From assembly GCA_007118045.1 (NCBI GenBank), contig SKTG01000118.1, forward strand, positions 1 through 8,622: a stretch of 8,622 bases of DNA, in the 5' to 3' direction. The notes under the pieces were generated by a model that was given only the letters and a program-made list of their open reading frames with translations, did not search any database and was not told the origin of the DNA. Below, piece by piece: positions 5,834 through 8,622 of this stretch (position 1 is the stretch's first letter; every line of letters starts with the position of its first letter). This DNA is from Nitriliruptoraceae bacterium. Lineage in GTDB: Bacteria; Actinomycetota; Nitriliruptoria; Nitriliruptorales; Nitriliruptoraceae. Made by a program: the position numbers and the translations under genes.

Positions 5834-6063
5834 GGTTGTACTCCTCCTGCGTCGTCGGTGTCGATGACGGGCAACCGTAGGTGAGTCCGCGGGGAAACGC
5901 TCGGTCGGACGGCCGGGCCACGGACGGGCCCAGGGAACACGGTGCGTGAGCCCTGGCCGGTCGGTCGGGTGACCCAGCTCGAGCGGGGGCCATCCGTCTT
6001 GGCCAGGAACCGAGCGCGGATGCCGTCGTCAGATGCCGCGTCCCGCTCGCTCCTTGCCGGTCG
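5834..6063. other. Intergenic spacer without a recognised gene
   Basis: It holds the PEBP leader and probably its promoter, plus the 3' side of the flavoprotein gene. A short GGGCC/GGCCC pair (5915-5919 and 5927-5931) is the only inverted repeat I noticed and is weak. No T-rich terminator and no open frame with a ribosome-binding site and recognisable protein sequence was found on either strand. Confidence 0.5.
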
Positions 6064-7473
6064 TCATGACGGTGGGATGTTGTGGTTGACCCGGAAGACG
6101 TTGTTGGGATCCCACTGTCCCTTCAGTGCTCGCAGCCGAGCGAAGGTGTCGCCCCCTCCGTAGGCGTGTTCGATGCGCTCGGTGCCTTCATCGCCAAGGA
6201 AGTTGACGTACACCCCGCCCGCGGAGGCCGGCTTCGCATCCTCGAAGAGCGCTCTGGTGTGTCGGAGGTGGTGCTCGGTCTCGGCGGGGTCCTCCCAGCG
6301 GGTGTTGATGTTGAGCACGTAGGGAGCGGCGCGATGTGGGTAGGCGGTGTCGGTCTCATCCACCCGTGCGACGGCGCCACCCATCGCGGCGATCTTGAAG
6401 TCGGACAGTGGCGAGGTGTGCGACACCGCGTAGCGGGCGAGCGTGTCGATGAAGTCGTCGTCGAGGTCTGAGAGGTATTCGGCCTTCCAGTAGTTCTGCA
6501 AGCCCGGTGTCCAGCTGGCGTCGAACATGGCTTGGAAGTCGGTGTAGGACCGGGCGGCGATCACGTCACCGGCGGGGTCGTCGAAGCGCCGCAGCGGGGC
6601 GACCGCGGCCTCGCCGTCCTCAACGGCGCCGGCATAGCAGACCGCGAGCGCCACGATGGGCCGGCCGTGGAGCGCCTCGGGCAGGAACGGTGCCGGCGGA
6701 GCCGTGCGACAGATGGCGATCGCGGTCAGCTCCTCCTCGAGATCGTCCGTGAACTCTCGGAACAGTCGCAGGACCTCTGACGCCTTCTCCGCGGGCCAGA
6801 CGACCAGGCCGCACAGCACCTCGGGACCGACCGGGTGGAGGCGGTACTCGAACGAGGTCACGATCCCGAAGTTACCCCCGCCGCCCCGCAGCCCCCAGAA
6901 CAGCTCGGGGTGCTCGTGCTGGGAAGCGCGAACGAGACGCCCGTCAGCGGTCAGCATCTCGGCGGCGACCAGGTTGTCGCACGTCAGCCCGAGGGCTCGC
7001 TGCAGCCAGCCGATCCCTCCGCCGAGGGTCAACCCCGCGATACCGGTCGTGGACATCACGCCCAGGGTGGTCGCCAGCCCGTGCTCCTGGGTGACCCGGT
7101 CGAACTCCGCGCCGATGGTGCCGGGTCCCGCGACGGCCAGACGCTGACCGGGGTCGACCTCCACCGTCGACATCGCTCTCAGATCCAGCACCAGGCCGTC
7201 GTCACAGGTGCCGAACCCCGCGACGCTGTGGCCCCCGCCGCGGATGGCCAGCGGCAGCTCGTGTTCCACGGCGAAGGCGAGACCGTGCCGGATGTCGGAG
7301 CGCTGCTGGCAGCGCACGATGGCGCTCGGCTGGCGGTCGATGCTGCCGTTCCACACCGCACGGGCATCGTCGTAGCCGGCGTCGCCGGGACGGATGACCG
7401 GCCCGACGAGGTGGTCCTCCAGACGGCGCAGGTCGGCACCGACGGACGGCCGTTCGGTGTTCGTAGTGCTCAT
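6064..7473 (-). CDS. Berberine-bridge-enzyme-like FAD-dependent oxidoreductase
   Basis: The product is 469 residues, normal for bacterial BBE-like proteins. The ATG (complement of 7471-7473) lies seven bases after GGAGGG (complement of 7481-7486). The N-terminal FAD-binding (PCMH-type) domain covers about 45-215. RGGGHSVAG gives H82, the usual covalent 8-alpha-histidyl FAD attachment site. It continues with TTGIAGLTLGGGIGWL (142-157), the LTCDNL segment (163-168) and LRGGGGNFGIVTSFEY (195-210). The second attachment cysteine of plant BBE aligns with M140, so the flavin should be bound by histidine only. The C-terminal BBE motif covers about 422-469 (YVNFLGDEG, WDPNNVFRVNHNI). There is no Tat or Sec signal, so it is cytosolic. 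Such enzymes oxidise alcohols, sugars or polyketide/aromatic intermediates with O2; the substrate is unknown. The divergent HxlR-family gene is the likely regulator. Codons ending in A or T look somewhat more frequent than in the left-hand cluster. Confidence 0.88.
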   Translation of the reverse strand: MSTTNTERPSVGADLRRLEDHLVGPVIRPGDAGYDDARAVWNGSIDRQPSAIVRCQQRSDIRHGLAFAVEHELPLAIRGGGHSVAGFGTCDDGLVLDLRAMSTVEVDPGQRLAVAGPGTIGAEFDRVTQEHGLATTLGVMSTTGIAGLTLGGGIGWLQRALGLTCDNLVAAEMLTADGRLVRASQHEHPELFWGLRGGGGNFGIVTSFEYRLHPVGPEVLCGLVVWPAEKASEVLRLFREFTDDLEEELTAIAICRTAPPAPFLPEALHGRPIVALAVCYAGAVEDGEAAVAPLRRFDDPAGDVIAARSYTDFQAMFDASWTPGLQNYWKAEYLSDLDDDFIDTLARYAVSHTSPLSDFKIAAMGGAVARVDETDTAYPHRAAPYVLNINTRWEDPAETEHHLRHTRALFEDAKPASAGGVYVNFLGDEGTERIEHAYGGGDTFARLRALKGQWDPNNVFRVNHNIPPS

Positions 7474-7572
7474 CGAGTGTCCCTCCGGGTTGCGGTACTC
7501 CGGACTCTGACGCCGGGGCTTGCGCGCATCCAGTCAAGGATGTGTACTGCCCGTAGCAGTGGGAGGAGGACG
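7474..7572. promoter_or_regulatory. Divergent promoter and candidate operator between the flavoprotein and HxlR genes
   Basis: A weak plus-strand promoter can be proposed: TTGCGC (7520-7525), a 17-base gap, then TGTACT (7543-7548). ACTGC (7546-7550) and GCAGT (7556-7560) form an inverted repeat with a five-base spacer that overlaps this -10 and the probable transcription start. That placement would suit autorepression by the regulator. No clear minus-strand promoter is visible. Confidence 0.35.
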
Positions 7573-8262
7573 ATGGGCGAGTACGGGCAGTTCTGCCCCG
7601 TGGCCAAGGCCGCCGAGGTGCTCGACGAGCGGTGGACCTTGCTGGTGGTACGCGAACTCGTGGCTGGCAGCACTCGCTTCAACGACATCCACCGCGGTGT
7701 CCCGCGCATGTCGAGGACCCTGCTCACCAAACGACTTCGAACGCTGGTCGACCAGGGCCTGATCACACGGCGCGAGGAACGTCAGGGGCCCGTCTACGAG
7801 CTCACGACCGCCGGCAACGAGCTCGCGGCGGTGGTCGACGTGATCGGCCAGTGGGGTATCCGCTGGCTGAGCTCGCTCAGCGACGAGGACCTCGACCCCG
7901 CACTGCTGATGTGGGACATGCACCGTCGCGTCGACCTAGGCGCGCTGCCACCGGGACGCACCGTGCTCGCCGTCGTCCTCGATCACGCCGCACCGCAGCT
8001 GCGCAACTGGTGGCTGGTCCTCGACCAGCACGAGGCCGACGTGTGCGACTACGACCCCGGCTTCGGCACCGACCTGACGATGCAGGCATCCACCGGAACC
8101 CTCGTCCGCATCTGGCGCGGAGAGCTGGGCTGGGACGATGCGGTACGTACCTCAAGGCTCGAGCTGCGCGGCCCCTCCGAGCTGCGACGCCAGGTCAGGA
8201 CCTGGTTCCAACTCAGCCCCTTCGCCACCGTCTCGCGGCCCGAGGCGCGGGACGCGGGCTGA
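7573..8262 (+). CDS. HxlR-family winged-helix transcriptional regulator with a C-terminal extension (SCP2-like)
   Basis: The product is 229 residues, about twice the 100-130 of a plain HxlR protein. The ATG at 7573 follows GGAGGAGG (7562-7569); the frame is open much further upstream, but only across the divergent gene. Residues 5-100 are a typical HxlR domain: C8 in FCPVAKA, ERWTLLVVREL (19-29), FNDIHRGVPRMSRTLLTKRL (36-55) and the wing GLITRREERQGPVYELTTAG (62-81). Residues about 105-225 form a second domain resembling the SCP2-like extension of many actinobacterial HxlR proteins (for example LVRIWRGELGWDDAV, 177-191). It may bind a ligand; this assignment is from pattern memory. HxlR proteins act as dimers and often repress an adjacent oxidoreductase gene. 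Several, such as YodB, QorR and HypR, sense quinones or oxidants through an N-terminal cysteine, and C8 is a candidate. The divergent flavoprotein gene is the probable target. Confidence 0.87.
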   Translation: MGEYGQFCPVAKAAEVLDERWTLLVVRELVAGSTRFNDIHRGVPRMSRTLLTKRLRTLVDQGLITRREERQGPVYELTTAGNELAAVVDVIGQWGIRWLSSLSDEDLDPALLMWDMHRRVDLGALPPGRTVLAVVLDHAAPQLRNWWLVLDQHEADVCDYDPGFGTDLTMQASTGTLVRIWRGELGWDDAVRTSRLELRGPSELRRQVRTWFQLSPFATVSRPEARDAG

Positions 8263-8274
8263 CATAGCTTGGGC

Positions 8275-8551
8275 GTGGGACCACTGATCTTGGACGCCGC
8301 CGAGCCTCCCCAGCTCCCCGATGGGCTGGTCGATGCCGGTCACGAGGTGGTGCTACTGACCGTGCCGGTCGTGCACACAGGTGGGAGCGCGACATGCGGG
8401 AGCAGGAAGCTCGAGAAGGGGCGTCGCACCAGCAGCGTGCTGCATGTGAACCGACGTTCGGCCGAGCCGGCCGCGGACACCCCTGCGTTTCGAGGCGGCC
8501 CGCGATGCCGGCTCGAGCCCCGACGTCTTCGTCGAGGAACGCCCTCTCAGC
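8275..8551 (+). pseudogene. Possible frameshifted remnant of a small unknown gene
   Basis: No intact gene fits this stretch, but three successive plus-strand frames each read like protein. From a GTG at 8275 the first frame gives VGPLILDAAEPPQLPDGLVD and continues with AGHEVVLLTVPVV. From about 8379, in the next frame, comes RWERDMREQEAREGASHQQR. From about 8483, in the third frame, comes LRFEAARDAGSSPDVFVEER. Each switch is the same -1-type change. Joined, they would make a protein of roughly 90 residues that I do not recognise. Decay of a real gene, sequencing errors, or chance in GC-rich DNA are all possible. The GTG has only a weak upstream purine stretch. Confidence 0.3.
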
Positions 8552-8622
8552 TCAGTACAGGAACATCGGCTTGCCGGCCACCTGGCGCAGCTTGGGGCGG
8601 TAGCCCTCCGTGTCGTAGAGCG
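8552..8622 (-). CDS. C-terminal end of an unrecognised protein, 5' part outside the window
   Basis: A TGA stop (complement of 8552-8554) closes a minus-strand frame that is open to the right edge. It gives the last 22 residues, LYDTEGYRPKLRQVAGKPMF followed by LY. The basic, aromatic-rich tail looks like a genuine protein end, but it is too short for me to assign a family. The plus-strand frame over the same bases is also open, so the strand is likely but not proven. Confidence 0.5.
   Translation of the reverse strand, partial: LYDTEGYRPKLRQVAGKPMFLY

Noticed and set aside
5915..5931. GGGCC/GGCCC pair as a terminator or operator in the spacer
   Set aside because: The stem is only five bases in very GC-rich sequence, with no T run and no placement relative to a promoter; chance is sufficient.
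6835..7572. Upstream extension of the HxlR regulator frame across the flavoprotein gene
   Set aside because: It is antisense to conserved flavoprotein sequence. The ATG at 7573 has an immediate GGAGGAGG and the HxlR domain starts there.
7474..7572. TTGACT (complement of 7532-7537) as a -35 for the flavoprotein gene
   Set aside because: No -10-like hexamer lies 16-19 bases downstream on that strand.
8394..8603. A stand-alone 69-residue plus-strand gene
   Set aside because: No ribosome-binding site precedes the ATG, and only its first part looks protein-like, matching one segment of the frameshifted remnant. Its end overlaps the minus-strand gene tail.
1..8622. tRNA or rRNA genes, CRISPR arrays, insertion sequences and attachment sites
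   Set aside because: I looked for cloverleaf-like or rRNA-like stretches, regularly spaced repeats, transposase motifs and terminal inverted repeats, and found none.

Overview
The window is very GC-rich. Most of its genes start with ATG or GTG behind a clear purine-rich ribosome-binding site, and many long antisense open frames are visible because stop codons are rare. The protein set (a DUF4916-type Nudix-like protein, an HxlR-family regulator with a long C-terminal extension, a CPBP protease and a berberine-bridge-type flavoprotein) points to a high-GC actinobacterium. No species can be named from the sequence alone.

Left part (1-3960): an aromatic ring-cleavage gene cluster laid out as a divergon. 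A fumarylacetoacetate-hydrolase-fold gene (partial, minus strand, running off the left edge) faces a plus-strand operon of three genes: an acetoacetate-decarboxylase-family protein, a LigB/HpaD-type extradiol dioxygenase and an NAD(P)-dependent aldehyde dehydrogenase. Dioxygenase, semialdehyde dehydrogenase and FAH-fold isomerase/decarboxylase match the core of the homoprotocatechuate (3,4-dihydroxyphenylacetate) meta-cleavage route. The acetoacetate-decarboxylase-family gene is not part of the textbook route and is the most interesting member. The 206-base divergent promoter region carries a perfect 20-bp palindrome and further copies of the same half-site, which suggests one regulator for both directions.

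Middle part (3961-6063): short housekeeping-like genes of mixed orientation. A DUF4916/Nudix-like gene with a degenerate Nudix box (minus) diverges from a CPBP-family membrane protease (plus). The protease gene converges on a YbhB/YbcL-type PEBP protein (minus), with a strong hairpin between the two. A 230-base spacer (5834-6063) holds the PEBP leader and probably its promoter; I see no gene in it.

Right part (6064-8622): a berberine-bridge-type FAD oxidoreductase (minus) is divergent from an HxlR-family regulator (plus). They share a 99-base promoter region with a small inverted repeat, which is a typical regulator/target pair. After the regulator, about 280 bases look like a small plus-strand gene broken by two frameshifts. 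The right edge holds the last 22 codons of an unrecognised minus-strand gene.
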